This document shows positions 44,270 through 52,643 of a stretch of 64,000 nucleotides of DNA, piece after piece. Positions within the stretch are counted from its first letter, which is position 1, and the number at the start of each line of letters is the position of its first letter. The stretch is from NCBI GenBank assembly GCA_000023185.1, contig CP001622.1, positions 3,777,501-3,841,500 of the forward strand, written 5' to 3'. Below the pieces are notes generated by a model. That model saw only the letters and a list, made by a program, of their open reading frames with translations, was not told the origin of the DNA and searched no databases. Both the position numbers and the translations under genes were made by a program. The DNA is from Rhizobium leguminosarum bv. trifolii WSM1325. Its GTDB lineage: Bacteria > Pseudomonadota > Alphaproteobacteria > Rhizobiales > Rhizobiaceae.

Positions 44270-45418
44270 ATGAAGATCACCAAACTCACCACCTATATCG
44301 TTCCCCCGCGCTGGCTGTTTTTGAAGGTCGAGACCGATGAAGGCATCGTCGGCTGGGGCGAGCCGGTCGTCGAAGGCCGTGCGCTCACCGTTCAGGCCGC
44401 CGTCCATGAGCTGGAAGACTACCTGATCGGCAAGGATCCTTTCCTGATCGAAGACCACTGGACCGTGATGTATCGCGGCGGCTTCTATCGCGGCGGCGCC
44501 GTCCACATGAGCGCAATCTCGGGCATCGACCAGGCGCTGTGGGACATCAAGGGCAAGGCGCTCGGCCAGCCGATCCATTCCCTGCTCGGCGGCCAGCTCC
44601 GTGATCGCATCAAAGTCTATTCCTGGATCGGCGGCGACCGTCCCTCGGATGTCGCCAACAATGCCAAGGAAGTGGTGGCCCGCGGTTTCAAAGCGATCAA
44701 GCTCAATGGCTGCGAGGAAATGCAGATCGTCGACACCAACGAAAAGGTGGAGAAGGCGGTCGAGACCATCGCCGCTATCCGCGAGGCGATCGGCCCGCAT
44801 ATCGGCATCGGCGTCGATTTCCACGGCCGCGTCCACAAGCCGATGGCGAAGGTTCTCGCCAAGGAGCTCGATCCCTACAAGCTGATGTTCATCGAAGAGC
44901 CGGTGCTTTCCGAAAACAAGGAAGCGCTGCGCGATATCGTCAACCACACCTCGACGCCGATTGCGCTGGGTGAACGCCTCTTTTCGCGTTGGGACTTCAA
45001 GCAGGTTCTCTCCGACGGTTATGTCGACATCATCCAGCCGGATCTCTCCCATGCCGGCGGCATCACCGAATGCCGCAAGATCGCGGCGATGGCCGAAGCC
45101 TATGACGTGGCGCTGGCGCCGCATTGCCCACTGGGTCCGATCGCGCTTGCCGCCTGCCTGCAGGTCGATGCCGTCAGCTACAATGCCTTCATCCAGGAAC
45201 AGAGCCTCGGCATCCACTACAACAAGGGCAACGACATCCTCGACTACATCTCCAACAAGGAGGTGTTCCAGTATGCCGATGGTTTCGTCTCGATCCCGCA
45301 GGGTCCGGGTCTCGGCATCGAGGTCGACGAGGCCTATGTCATCGAACGCGCCAAGGAGGGCCACCGCTGGCGCAACCCGATCTGGCGGCATGCCGACGGC
45401 AGCTTCGCCGAGTGGTGA
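44270..45418 (+). CDS. dgoD: D-galactonate dehydratase
   Basis: A 382-residue enolase-superfamily enzyme that dehydrates D-galactonate to 2-keto-3-deoxygalactonate. The key residues match the E. coli enzyme at the same numbers: metal ligands Asp183, Glu209 and Glu235, and catalytic His185 and His285 ([31 protein letters not shown]). It follows the GntR gene and, with the dehydrogenase and mutarotase on the other strand, forms most of a De Ley-Doudoroff pathway. The 2-keto-3-deoxygalactonate kinase and aldolase are not in the window. A palindromic repeat and a terminator follow. Confidence 0.96.
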   Translation: MKITKLTTYIVPPRWLFLKVETDEGIVGWGEPVVEGRALTVQAAVHELEDYLIGKDPFLIEDHWTVMYRGGFYRGGAVHMSAISGIDQALWDIKGKALGQPIHSLLGGQLRDRIKVYSWIGGDRPSDVANNAKEVVARGFKAIKLNGCEEMQIVDTNEKVEKAVETIAAIREAIGPHIGIGVDFHGRVHKPMAKVLAKELDPYKLMFIEEPVLSENKEALRDIVNHTSTPIALGERLFSRWDFKQVLSDGYVDIIQPDLSHAGGITECRKIAAMAEAYDVALAPHCPLGPIALAACLQVDAVSYNAFIQEQSLGIHYNKGNDILDYISNKEVFQYADGFVSIPQGPGLGIEVDEAYVIERAKEGHRWRNPIWRHADGSFAEW

Positions 45419-45420
45419 AA

Positions 45421-45468
45421 GCGCATAACCCCGAAAATCGGAGCCGATTTTCGGAAAGGATTATGCGC
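45421..45468 (+). repeat. GCGCATAA palindromic repeat, copy 1
   Basis: Outer arms GCGCATAA (45421-45428) and TTATGCGC (45461-45468); inner arms CCGAAAATCG (45431-45440) and CGATTTTCGG (45445-45454). It begins two bases after the dgoD stop and is followed by CTCAAAGTGATAGGG and a terminator hairpin. The second full copy is at 62377 and a half copy is at 18821. Confidence 0.8.
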
Positions 45469-45482
45469 AACTCAAAGTGATA

Positions 45483-45505
45483 GGGTCGCGCGAGCGGCCC
45501 TTTTT
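45483..45505 (+). terminator. Rho-independent terminator after dgoD
   Basis: Stem GGGTCGC / GCGGCCC (one G-T pair), loop GCGA and then five Ts (45501-45505). It lies directly after the palindromic repeat and ends the gntR-dgoD transcript. Confidence 0.8.
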
Positions 45506-45571
45506 CATTCCCCGTGTAGGATATCGCGTGTCCCGTCCGTCATAGTGGAAGCTCAAAGAGGAGATTTCAGG

Positions 45572-45973
45572 ATGGCCAGAGCAATCGCAATCATCGTCGC
45601 CCGCATCATCTTCAGCTTCGTCTTCTTCATGGCCGCCGGCTTCAAGTTCGCCGATATCGGCGCAACGGCGGGCTATATCACTGCCGCGGGCTTTCCGATG
45701 GCGACATTCCTTACCTGGATCGCCGCCTTCTTCGAGATCGCGCTGGCGCTCGCTTTCATATCAGGAGCCTTCTTCACCGAGGCCAGCCTGCTCGCAGCCA
45801 TCTATGTGATCTTCCTCGCTTTCGCCTTCCACGGTCCGTCCCATTGGCAACAGAACCAGGCCGAGTTCGGCTTCTTCATCGATCACTTTACCTTCCTCGC
45901 CGGTCTGCTCTTTGCCGCCGTCCACGGGCCGGAGAGATGGGCGCTGAGCCACACCCTCCTCAGGAGGCTCTAG
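45572..45973 (+). CDS. DoxX-family membrane protein
   Basis: A 133-residue inner-membrane protein with four hydrophobic segments (AIIVARIIFSFVFFMAAGFKF, MATFLTWIAAFFEIALALAF, ASLLAAIYVIFLAFAFHG, FFIDHFTFLAGLLFAAVHG). The motif FHGPSHWQQNQAEFGFFIDHFTFLAGL is DoxX-like. It differs from the DoxX protein at 9538-9984. ATG 45572 is used over 45545 because the hydrophobic segment then starts at the N-terminus and CAGG is close upstream. It may be read with the SDR gene 88 bp further on. Role unknown. Confidence 0.82.
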   Translation: MARAIAIIVARIIFSFVFFMAAGFKFADIGATAGYITAAGFPMATFLTWIAAFFEIALALAFISGAFFTEASLLAAIYVIFLAFAFHGPSHWQQNQAEFGFFIDHFTFLAGLLFAAVHGPERWALSHTLLRRL

Positions 45974-46061
45974 CACCGCGCTCTAGCGACCTGCTCTCCT
46001 TCGGAACCAAGAGCCGTGCCGAACATTGGCCTACCGGCAAAACGGCAAGGAGAGCCCGCCC

Positions 46062-46841
46062 ATGGAGCTGAAGGGAAAGATCGCATTGGTAACAGGCGCC
46101 GGTTCCGGCATCGGCAAAGCGGCCGCTTTGCGGCTCGCTGCCGAGGGGGCAAGGGTCGCAGCATTGAGCCGCACCGCCGACGAGGTCGAAAAGACCTGCG
46201 CCGAGATCAAGGCCGCCAGCGGCCAGTCGATCGCGCTGACGGCAGATACCAGCGACGAAGCTCAAATGCGGGGCGCCGTCGCGCAACTGACCGACACCTT
46301 CGGCGGCCTCGACATCGTTGTCGCCAATGCTGGGATCAACGGTGTCTGGGCGCCGATCGACGATCTGAAGCCGGATGAATGGGACAAGACCATCGCCGTC
46401 AATCTGCGCGGCACCTATCTCACCCTGCATCTGACGGTTCCGCATCTGAAGCGCCATGGCGGTTCGATCATCGTCGTCTCCTCGATCAACGGCACCCGCA
46501 CCTTCACCACGCCCGGTGCCACCGCCTACACCGCAACCAAGGCCGGCCAGGTCGCCATGGTCCAGCAGCTCGCCCTCGAACTCGGCCGACACGGCATCCG
46601 CGTCAATGCCGTCTGCCCCGGCGAGATCGAGACCAATATCGGCGCCAATACCGACAGCCGCCACCGCGAGGAGACGGAGGTTCCGGTCATCTGGCTTGAG
46701 GGGGATATTCCGATTGCCGGCGGCAAGACAGGCAAGAGCGAAGATGTCGCCGAAACAATCCTTTTCCTCGCCTCCGAGCGCGCCCGACACATCACCGGTA
46801 CGCCGATCTGGATCGACGGCGGCCAGGGCCTGTTGCGATAG
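46062..46841 (+). CDS. SDR-family oxidoreductase
   Basis: A 259-residue classical short-chain dehydrogenase: cofactor loop TGAGSGIG (11-18), ANAG at 88-91, and catalytic Ser141, Tyr156 and Lys160 (AYTATK). The loop after the active site (EIETNIGANTDSRHREETEVPVIWLEGDIPIAGG) is long and distinctive. ATG 46062 has AAGGAG 9 bases upstream. No regulator or transporter is directly attached, so the substrate cannot be inferred; a sugar or polyol is plausible for the locus. It is convergent with the cyclase gene. Confidence 0.88.
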   Translation: MELKGKIALVTGAGSGIGKAAALRLAAEGARVAALSRTADEVEKTCAEIKAASGQSIALTADTSDEAQMRGAVAQLTDTFGGLDIVVANAGINGVWAPIDDLKPDEWDKTIAVNLRGTYLTLHLTVPHLKRHGGSIIVVSSINGTRTFTTPGATAYTATKAGQVAMVQQLALELGRHGIRVNAVCPGEIETNIGANTDSRHREETEVPVIWLEGDIPIAGGKTGKSEDVAETILFLASERARHITGTPIWIDGGQGLLR

Positions 46842-46858
46842 CCCTTGCAGTCAGGAAC

Positions 46859-48076
46859 TCAGCCGTTCAGCCGGGCACTGTCGAGGGTGTAGAGTTCCTG
46901 CGCGCGCTGCACGCCGCGCAACGCATAGCGTCCGACGCAGGCGAGTGCGGTACGCTGCTGCTCCGGTATCACCGCGGCGAAATCGGAGGAGATCAACAGG
47001 TTGAGATCGACGGAACGACACATCGAGGCGATCCGGCTGACCTCGTTGACGGCAGGTCCGATGACGGTGAAGTCCAACCGGTCCTGGCTCCCGATATTGC
47101 CGTAGAAGACATCGCCGATATGCAGGCCGATATAGACGTCGGTCGTCGCCCGGCCGTCGGCCGCACGCGCGGCATTCAGCGTGGTCAGCTTTTCCCGCAG
47201 CAACGATTCGGCACTCAGCGCCGCACGACATGTCTCCGCCGGCACCTCGCCCTTAAAGATGGCGAGCACACCGTCGCCGATCAGCTTCAGCACGTTGCCG
47301 CCGGACTCGTGGACCGCCGTGATCACCGCCTCGCTATAGTCGTTGAGCAGCGGGATGATCTCCTCCGGCGGCACGCTGTCGGAGATCTTGGTGTAGTTCA
47401 GCAGGTCGGAAAACCAGAGTGCAGCGGAAATCCGTTCCGATTTGCCGCGGCTGATCTTGCCTTCCATCACCTGGCGCGCGGCGTCCTCGCCGAGATAGAC
47501 CTCGGCGATTGTGCGGGCGATACGCCCGAGCGCGATACATTTGATCGCCAGCCCCAACACCGGCACCAGCTTGCGCAGGATGGCGAGGTCGTGATCGGAA
47601 AAGCCCTCAGGATGTTTCGTCGCGAAATGCGAGAAGAAGCAATCCATCTCGCCGATCGTGCCGGCCTCGGAAAAACGATGCATCATCGCCACGAAATCCG
47701 TGTGACCGGCTTCAGCGATCGTATCGAGCATGGAGAAATCGATCGGATCGCCGAAGCCGAGACGCCGGCGTATCTCCCGCTCGTTGCGAGACCAAAGATG
47801 ATAGAAGGCCGAACGCTGCCAGTTCGACGCCGCCTCCCCCGAGATTGTCGGACCATATTCGAATTCGGTCTGGATTTCCTCGATGCTGTCCCAGCGGAAG
47901 GCGCGGCCCTCATGCACCGGATGCAGCGTATCCATCAGCGCCAGACCGCGGTCGAGCGGTAGGCCGGCGTCCCGGCAAGCCGAGCAGAAACCGGTCATGA
48001 GTTCGGCTTCCGAAACGCCTTTCAGTCCCTGCTCCGTGATCCAGGCTGCAATCGTGCTGACGTCGCTGTAATCCAT
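46859..48076 (-). CDS. Class III adenylate cyclase
   Basis: A 405-residue soluble cyclase that makes cAMP from ATP. Residues ~1-190 are an N-terminal domain of unknown ligand found in several rhizobial cyclases. Residues ~210-370 are the catalytic domain, with metal-binding Asp224 (WFSDLLNYT) and Asp268 (LIGDGVLAIF), base-recognition Lys264 and Thr337 (LDFTVIG), and transition-state Asn344 and Arg348 (NEVSRI). The Lys/Thr pair is typical of class IIIb cyclases. ATG 48076 has AAGGTGAG upstream. It is one of many cyclases expected in a rhizobium; the signal is unknown. Confidence 0.9.
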   Translation of the reverse strand: MDYSDVSTIAAWITEQGLKGVSEAELMTGFCSACRDAGLPLDRGLALMDTLHPVHEGRAFRWDSIEEIQTEFEYGPTISGEAASNWQRSAFYHLWSRNEREIRRRLGFGDPIDFSMLDTIAEAGHTDFVAMMHRFSEAGTIGEMDCFFSHFATKHPEGFSDHDLAILRKLVPVLGLAIKCIALGRIARTIAEVYLGEDAARQVMEGKISRGKSERISAALWFSDLLNYTKISDSVPPEEIIPLLNDYSEAVITAVHESGGNVLKLIGDGVLAIFKGEVPAETCRAALSAESLLREKLTTLNAARAADGRATTDVYIGLHIGDVFYGNIGSQDRLDFTVIGPAVNEVSRIASMCRSVDLNLLISSDFAAVIPEQQRTALACVGRYALRGVQRAQELYTLDSARLNG

Positions 48077-48142
48077 GCCCACTCACCTTCACTCGTGTCA
48101 AAGCTGTAGCCCGAATTCGGCATCGAAGGAAAGCCAATTGGC

Positions 48143-49168
48143 TCAATCGGCCGCGGGCATATTGTAGGGCGTGACGATTTCGACTGATGAAAGCGAGGGC
48201 GTAACCGCGCGCGGCAAGGCAGTCGCGCGGCTCATGATCGCCCGGAAGGCCGAACGCGCATCGGTTCTGAGATCATGATGCAGCACGAAGCCGATCCGAC
48301 GCGCCGCAAGCAGGGCGCGATTATCCGCGTCGAGATCATGGGCGACGAAAACGCGGACGGGGCGTTTGGCCGCGTCGAAGGCCGCAAGCACCGCCCGGTT
48401 GCCGCCGCCGATCGAATAGACGGCGTTGATGGTGGGATCGGCGGCAAGCGCTGCCGCGGCAAGCGTTCCCGTCGCAGCATCGGTGCCGTGCCCCTCGCTG
48501 ATTTCGGTAATGCCGATGTCGGGATAACGGGCGCGGATGACGCGGCGAAAGCCGATTTCGCGCTCCTCCTCGCCACGGAAGCGTCCGCTCGACAGGGTCA
48601 CCAGCACCTTGCCGCCGCCAGCCCCGAGAAATTCGCCGATCAGATAGGCGGCGGTCTCTCCCGCTGCCCGGTTGTCGGCGCCGGCATAGGCGATGCGGGC
48701 CGAATTCGGCAGGTCGGTCACCAGCGTCACGACCGGAATGCCGGTCGCATCCGCCCGCGCGACGGCGGCAGCCACCTCGGTGACGTCAGGCGCCTTGAGT
48801 ACGATGCCGTGCGTGCCACGCAGCCGGATGCGATCGAGAAGCTGCGCCAGCTCGGCCGGCTTCATCACCTCGGCAAAATGGAAGCGACAGCGGAAGACGC
48901 CCGGCAGAAAGGTCGCCATCTCCGCCTCGAAGGCGGCGCGCACCGCATCGCTGAAACGCTGCGGTGTCTCCATGACGATATCGATCGCCAGCACCCGCCC
49001 GCTGCCCATCGCCCCGGCCTGCTGCTTCTCCAGCTCCGCGATCGCCGCCTTCACCCGCATCTCGGTCTGCCGGCGCACGCCCGGCCTGCCGTTCAGCACC
49101 CGGTCGACGGTCGCAGTGCTGAGCCCTGCCTGGAAGGCAATATCCTTGACGAGAAAGAGGTGTGCCAT
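48143..49168 (-). CDS. LacI-family transcriptional regulator
   Basis: A 341-residue regulator. The HTH is at 5-26 (FLVKDIAFQAGLSTATVDRVLNG), followed by the hinge and a periplasmic-binding-protein-like effector domain (IPVVTLVTDLPNSARIAYAGADN ... AVYSIGGGNRAVLAAF). The effector domain is of the family-4 type, as in regulators of rhizobial sugar importers. It is divergent from the PhyH-like gene across 95 bp and so probably regulates it, and perhaps the SDR, lactonase and nearby genes. Confidence 0.92.
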   Translation of the reverse strand: MAHLFLVKDIAFQAGLSTATVDRVLNGRPGVRRQTEMRVKAAIAELEKQQAGAMGSGRVLAIDIVMETPQRFSDAVRAAFEAEMATFLPGVFRCRFHFAEVMKPAELAQLLDRIRLRGTHGIVLKAPDVTEVAAAVARADATGIPVVTLVTDLPNSARIAYAGADNRAAGETAAYLIGEFLGAGGGKVLVTLSSGRFRGEEEREIGFRRVIRARYPDIGITEISEGHGTDAATGTLAAAALAADPTINAVYSIGGGNRAVLAAFDAAKRPVRVFVAHDLDADNRALLAARRIGFVLHHDLRTDARSAFRAIMSRATALPRAVTPSLSSVEIVTPYNMPAAD

Positions 49169-49263
49169 GCGATCGGTCTGATGGTTTTTTGATGGAGTTC
49201 TGATCTATATCACCTGGCATCGCGGCGTATAGTGCCTCCATTGGAAAGACGGAGGAGCCCACC

Positions 49264-50451
49264 ATGAAAACCGACAACCAGCAGAAACTGCGCGCCGACC
49301 GCGTCTGGCTGAGCGAAGACGCATGCGATCTCGATGAGTTTCGCGCCCTTGCGGAAAAGACGACGGCACTTGCCGATTACCCCTCGGCGTCTGCGGTCGA
49401 AAAAAACGTGCTGATCTATGATAGCCGCAAGGTGATGACGACGGCCGCAACGCCAGAAGGCCGACGCGCCGTGCTGGCGGAAATCTGCGATGCCTTCGGC
49501 GAAGGTCCTGGTGTCGTCGTGTTCAAGCGCGCTTACGAAGACACCGGCATCATCGACCGCGCCAGCACGATCTTCGATGCGATCATCGAGGAACAGCACC
49601 GCACTTCGACCGGCGGCGGCGATCACTTCGCCAAGCCTGGTGCCAACGACCGTATCTGGAACTCGCTGGAAAAACATTGCCTCGCCGATCCGGCAAATTT
49701 CGCCGAATATTACGGCAACGCCATCATCGCGCTGGCCAGCGAAGCCTGGCTCGGCCCAAGCTACCAGATGACGGCGCAGGTCAACCGCGTCAATCCGGGC
49801 GGTTCGGCGCAGTCGGCGCATCGCGACTATCATCTCGGCTTTCAGTCGTCGAAGGTGATCGAACAATTCCCGGCGCATGTGCACCGGCTCTCGCCGGTGC
49901 TGACATTGCAGGGTGCGGTCGCCCATTGCGACATGCCTCTCGAAAGCGGCCCGACACTCTTCCTGCCGCACAGCCAGACCTATGTGCCGGGTTACCTCGC
50001 GCTGAAGCGGCAGGAGTTCCTGGATTATTTCGAGACCAACCATGTCCAGCTGCCGCTCGAAAAAGGCGACCTCGTCTTCTTCAATCCCGCCCTTTTCCAT
50101 GCCGCCGGCACCAACCGCTCGGCCGACATCAAGCGCGTCGCCAACCTCCTGCAGGTCTCCTCCGCCTTCGGCCGGGCGATGGAAACCGTCAACCGCGAGA
50201 AGATGAGCGCCAGGCTGTTTCCCGCTTTGAAGGCCTTGCTGGGCAGGCTCTCGCCTGACGAAATCGCCAACGCCGTCGCCGCCTGCGCCGAGGGCTACTC
50301 CTTCCCGACCAACCTCGACCGCGACCCGCCGCTTGGCGGACTGGCGCCGAAAACACAAGCGCAACTGATGCATGAGGCGCTGAAGGAAGGCTGGAGCGAT
50401 GAACTCTTTACGGCAGCACTTGCCGAGCAGGCGCAGAAGAAGCTGAGCTGA
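49264..50451 (+). CDS. Phytanoyl-CoA dioxygenase (PhyH)-family Fe(II)/2-oxoglutarate oxygenase
   Basis: A 395-residue enzyme of the PhyH family. The iron ligands are His186 and Asp188 (HRDYH) and His279 (NPALFHAAGTNRS), with an Arg (285 or 291) to bind 2-oxoglutarate. Members hydroxylate small molecules using oxygen. A strong GGAGGAG site precedes the ATG. The divergent LacI protein and the downstream SDR and lactonase suggest a role in degrading or altering a sugar-derived or plant-derived compound. The substrate is not known. Confidence 0.87.
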   Translation: MKTDNQQKLRADRVWLSEDACDLDEFRALAEKTTALADYPSASAVEKNVLIYDSRKVMTTAATPEGRRAVLAEICDAFGEGPGVVVFKRAYEDTGIIDRASTIFDAIIEEQHRTSTGGGDHFAKPGANDRIWNSLEKHCLADPANFAEYYGNAIIALASEAWLGPSYQMTAQVNRVNPGGSAQSAHRDYHLGFQSSKVIEQFPAHVHRLSPVLTLQGAVAHCDMPLESGPTLFLPHSQTYVPGYLALKRQEFLDYFETNHVQLPLEKGDLVFFNPALFHAAGTNRSADIKRVANLLQVSSAFGRAMETVNREKMSARLFPALKALLGRLSPDEIANAVAACAEGYSFPTNLDRDPPLGGLAPKTQAQLMHEALKEGWSDELFTAALAEQAQKKLS

Positions 50452-50490
50452 TTTGGAGCTCGAGCCTGTTGCATCCGCACTGACATAAAA

Positions 50491-50512
50491 GCCTCCCGCA
50501 CCCGCGGGAGGC
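50491..50512 (+). other. Hairpin between the PhyH and SDR genes
   Basis: A perfect 9-bp stem GCCTCCCGC / GCGGGAGGC with an ACCC loop, 40 bases after the PhyH stop. CATTCGCA follows with no T-run, so it is more likely an mRNA-processing or stabilising element than a terminator. Confidence 0.5.
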
Positions 50513-50543
50513 CATTCGCACATCATCGCAATGGAGGAACCAC

Positions 50544-51365
50544 ATGAGCACAGACCACGGCCGCCTTGACGGCAAGATCGCCATCGTCACCGGCGGCACG
50601 CAAGGATTGGGCGCGACGATCGCCCGCCTCTTCGCCGAACGCGGTGCAAAAGGCATCGTCATCTGCGGCCGCAACGAAGCCAAGGGCAAGGCGAAGGCGG
50701 CGGAGATTTCGGCTGCGACCGGCACCAGGATCGTCTACGTCAAGTCCGACCTCGGCAAGGTCGAGGATGCACAGAATGTCGTGCGCGCCTGCGACGAGAC
50801 CTTCGGTCGTGTCGATGCGCTGGTCAATGCCGCCGCCATCACCGATCGCGGCACCATCCTCGACACCAGCCCGGAACTCTTCGACGCAATGTTCGCCGTC
50901 AATGTTCGCGCGCCGTTTTTCCTGATGCAGGAAGCGGTGAAGGTCATGCGCCGCGAAAAGATCGAGGGTACGATCGTCAACATCGGCTCGATGTCGGCCA
51001 AAGCCGGCCAGCCCTTCATCGCCGCCTATTGCGCCTCCAAGGGCGCGCTGGAAACGCTGACGAAGAACACCGCCTATGCGCTCCTGCGCAACCGCATCCG
51101 CGTCAATGGTCTGAACATCGGTTGGATGGCCTCTGAAGGCGAGGACCGCATTCAGCGCGAATATCACGGCGCACCGGCCGACTGGCTGGAGAAGGCGGCG
51201 GCAAGCCAGCCCTTCGGCCGTCTCGTCGATCCGCACGAGGTGGCGCGCGCCTGCGCTTACCTGTCGTCTTCCGAATCCGGCCTGATGACCGGCTCGGTCA
51301 TCTGCTTCGACCAGTCGATCTGGGGCGCTTACGACGGCTCGCCGCATCCGGTCGCCGCCCTCTAG
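50544..51365 (+). CDS. SDR-family oxidoreductase
   Basis: A 273-residue short-chain dehydrogenase: cofactor loop TGGTQGLG (16-23), VNAAAIT in place of the usual NNAG motif (95-101), and catalytic Ser149, Tyr162 and Lys166 (YCASK). A clear GGAGG ribosome site precedes the ATG. It is 92 bp after the PhyH-like gene and on the same strand, so they may be co-transcribed. The C-terminal stretch SVICFDQSIWGAYDGSPHPV is unusual. A sugar or polyol substrate is inferred from the lactonase-like gene downstream. Confidence 0.88.
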   Translation: MSTDHGRLDGKIAIVTGGTQGLGATIARLFAERGAKGIVICGRNEAKGKAKAAEISAATGTRIVYVKSDLGKVEDAQNVVRACDETFGRVDALVNAAAITDRGTILDTSPELFDAMFAVNVRAPFFLMQEAVKVMRREKIEGTIVNIGSMSAKAGQPFIAAYCASKGALETLTKNTAYALLRNRIRVNGLNIGWMASEGEDRIQREYHGAPADWLEKAAASQPFGRLVDPHEVARACAYLSSSESGLMTGSVICFDQSIWGAYDGSPHPVAAL

Positions 51366-51632
51366 AGCCTTTCCTGGTCAGATTGCAGCATTCTGCCGGA
51401 GCAGGTTTTCGTCAGGGCAGAGGCGATTGGCGAAGGGCATACCTCTTGGTACGTCCGAGCCGATCGCCTCTGATCCTGGCGGAAAGATGCCCGGCCCTTC
51501 GGGTTGGCTGAAACGGGCCGGCTGATCGACCGGCCGGCTTGGCCGTAGAGCTTGGCTACGACGCGCGCCGGCCGGTCGATCATTCGACTCCGTTTGAGCC
51601 AACAGAATGCTTCAAGCTGACCAGGAAAGGCT
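51366..51632. repeat. 267-bp inverted-repeat mosaic element
   Basis: Terminal arms of 30 bp (51366-51395 and 51603-51632, 28 matches) begin AGCCTTTCCTGGTCAG. Inside are two further inverted repeats: AGAGGCGATTGGC / GCCGATCGCCTCT (51419-51431 and 51459-51471), and a perfect 15-bp pair GATCGACCGGCCGGC / GCCGGCCGGTCGATC (51524-51538 and 51567-51581) that encloses CGTAG / CTACG. It starts on the base after the SDR stop codon and has no coding content. It resembles a non-autonomous, RIME/MITE-like mosaic element. Confidence 0.75.
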
Positions 51633-51730
51633 ATACGAAACCGGAGCCCGGCATTTCCATCGCCGGGCTCTGGCACCTCCAGCTTTTTGCCGCTAGGAAA
51701 AGAACGGCAGCATTCAGGGAGGAAACTGGC

Positions 51731-52642
51731 ATGGGCGACAATCCGATTTATGAGATCCGCGACGAACGCTTCGGTGCAATGGTCATCGGCAGCGCCGGCC
51801 TCGAGGAGCTTTATTCCGGCTGCCGCTGGACGGAAGGCCCGGTCTGGTTTTCCGACCTGAACTGCCTTCTCTGGAGCGATATCCCGAATGAACGCATGAT
51901 GCGCTGGACACCGGATGGGACGGTCTCCGTCTTCCGCTCACCCTCCAGCTACGTCAATGGCAATACCCGCGACCGGCAGGGCCGGCTGGTCTCCTGCGAA
52001 CATGGCGGCCGCCGTGTCACCCGCACCGAGACGGACGGCACCATCACCGTTCTCGCCGACAGCTATCAGGGCAAACGGCTGAACTCGCCGAACGACGTCG
52101 TCGTGCACTCCGACGGCGGGGTCTGGTTCACCGATCCGACCTACGGCATCCTGTCGGATTACGAGGGCCACAAGGCCGAACCCGAGCAGTCGACGCGCAA
52201 TGTCTACCGGATCGACCCGGCAAGCGGCGCGATCGACGCCGTCGTCGAGGATTTCATCCAGCCGAACGGCCTTGCGTTCTCGCCCGATGAGACGAAGCTT
52301 TATATTGCCGATTCCGGCTCCGCAAAACATGAAGTGCCGCGCCATATCCGCGTTTTCGACGTCACCGACGGCAAGGGGCTTGCCAACAGCCGCTACTTCT
52401 GTAGCCTCGATGTCGGCCATCCCGACGGTTTTCGTTTCGATGTCGCCGGCAATCTCTGGACGAGTGCCTCCGACGGCGTGCACTGCTTTTCGCCCGACGG
52501 AACCCTGCTCGGCAAGATCAGGGTGCCGCAGACGGTGTCCAACCTCACCTTCGGCGGCCCCAAGAAAAACCGGCTCTTCATCACCGCGACACGTTCGGTC
52601 TATTCGATCTATATCAAGACGACCGGCGCACAATATCCATAG
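51731..52642 (+). CDS. SMP-30/gluconolactonase-family sugar lactonase
   Basis: A 303-residue six-bladed beta-propeller. Metal-site motifs are WTEGPVWF (the first Glu), LNSPNDVVVHSDGGVWFTDPTYG (Asn ligand), NGLAFSPDETKLYIADSG and GHPDGFRFD (Asp). It hydrolyses aldonolactones to aldonic acids. ATG 51731 has GGGAGG upstream; a longer frame from 51539 runs into the repeat element and is rejected. Its stop is one base from that of the convergent ThuA gene. It could supply the lactonase step for the galactose module at 38-45 kb or for the local cluster. Confidence 0.9.
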   Translation: MGDNPIYEIRDERFGAMVIGSAGLEELYSGCRWTEGPVWFSDLNCLLWSDIPNERMMRWTPDGTVSVFRSPSSYVNGNTRDRQGRLVSCEHGGRRVTRTETDGTITVLADSYQGKRLNSPNDVVVHSDGGVWFTDPTYGILSDYEGHKAEPEQSTRNVYRIDPASGAIDAVVEDFIQPNGLAFSPDETKLYIADSGSAKHEVPRHIRVFDVTDGKGLANSRYFCSLDVGHPDGFRFDVAGNLWTSASDGVHCFSPDGTLLGKIRVPQTVSNLTFGGPKKNRLFITATRSVYSIYIKTTGAQYP

Positions 52643-52643
52643 A

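Noticed and set aside
43571..45391. Long minus-strand open frame of about 600 codons across gntR and dgoD
   Set aside because: Antisense to dgoD, whose catalytic residues are all in place; no ribosome site or domain.
51539..51730. 64-codon N-terminal extension of the SMP-30 protein
   Set aside because: It reads through the inverted-repeat element and lacks a ribosome site; ATG 51731 has a strong one and gives the normal family start.
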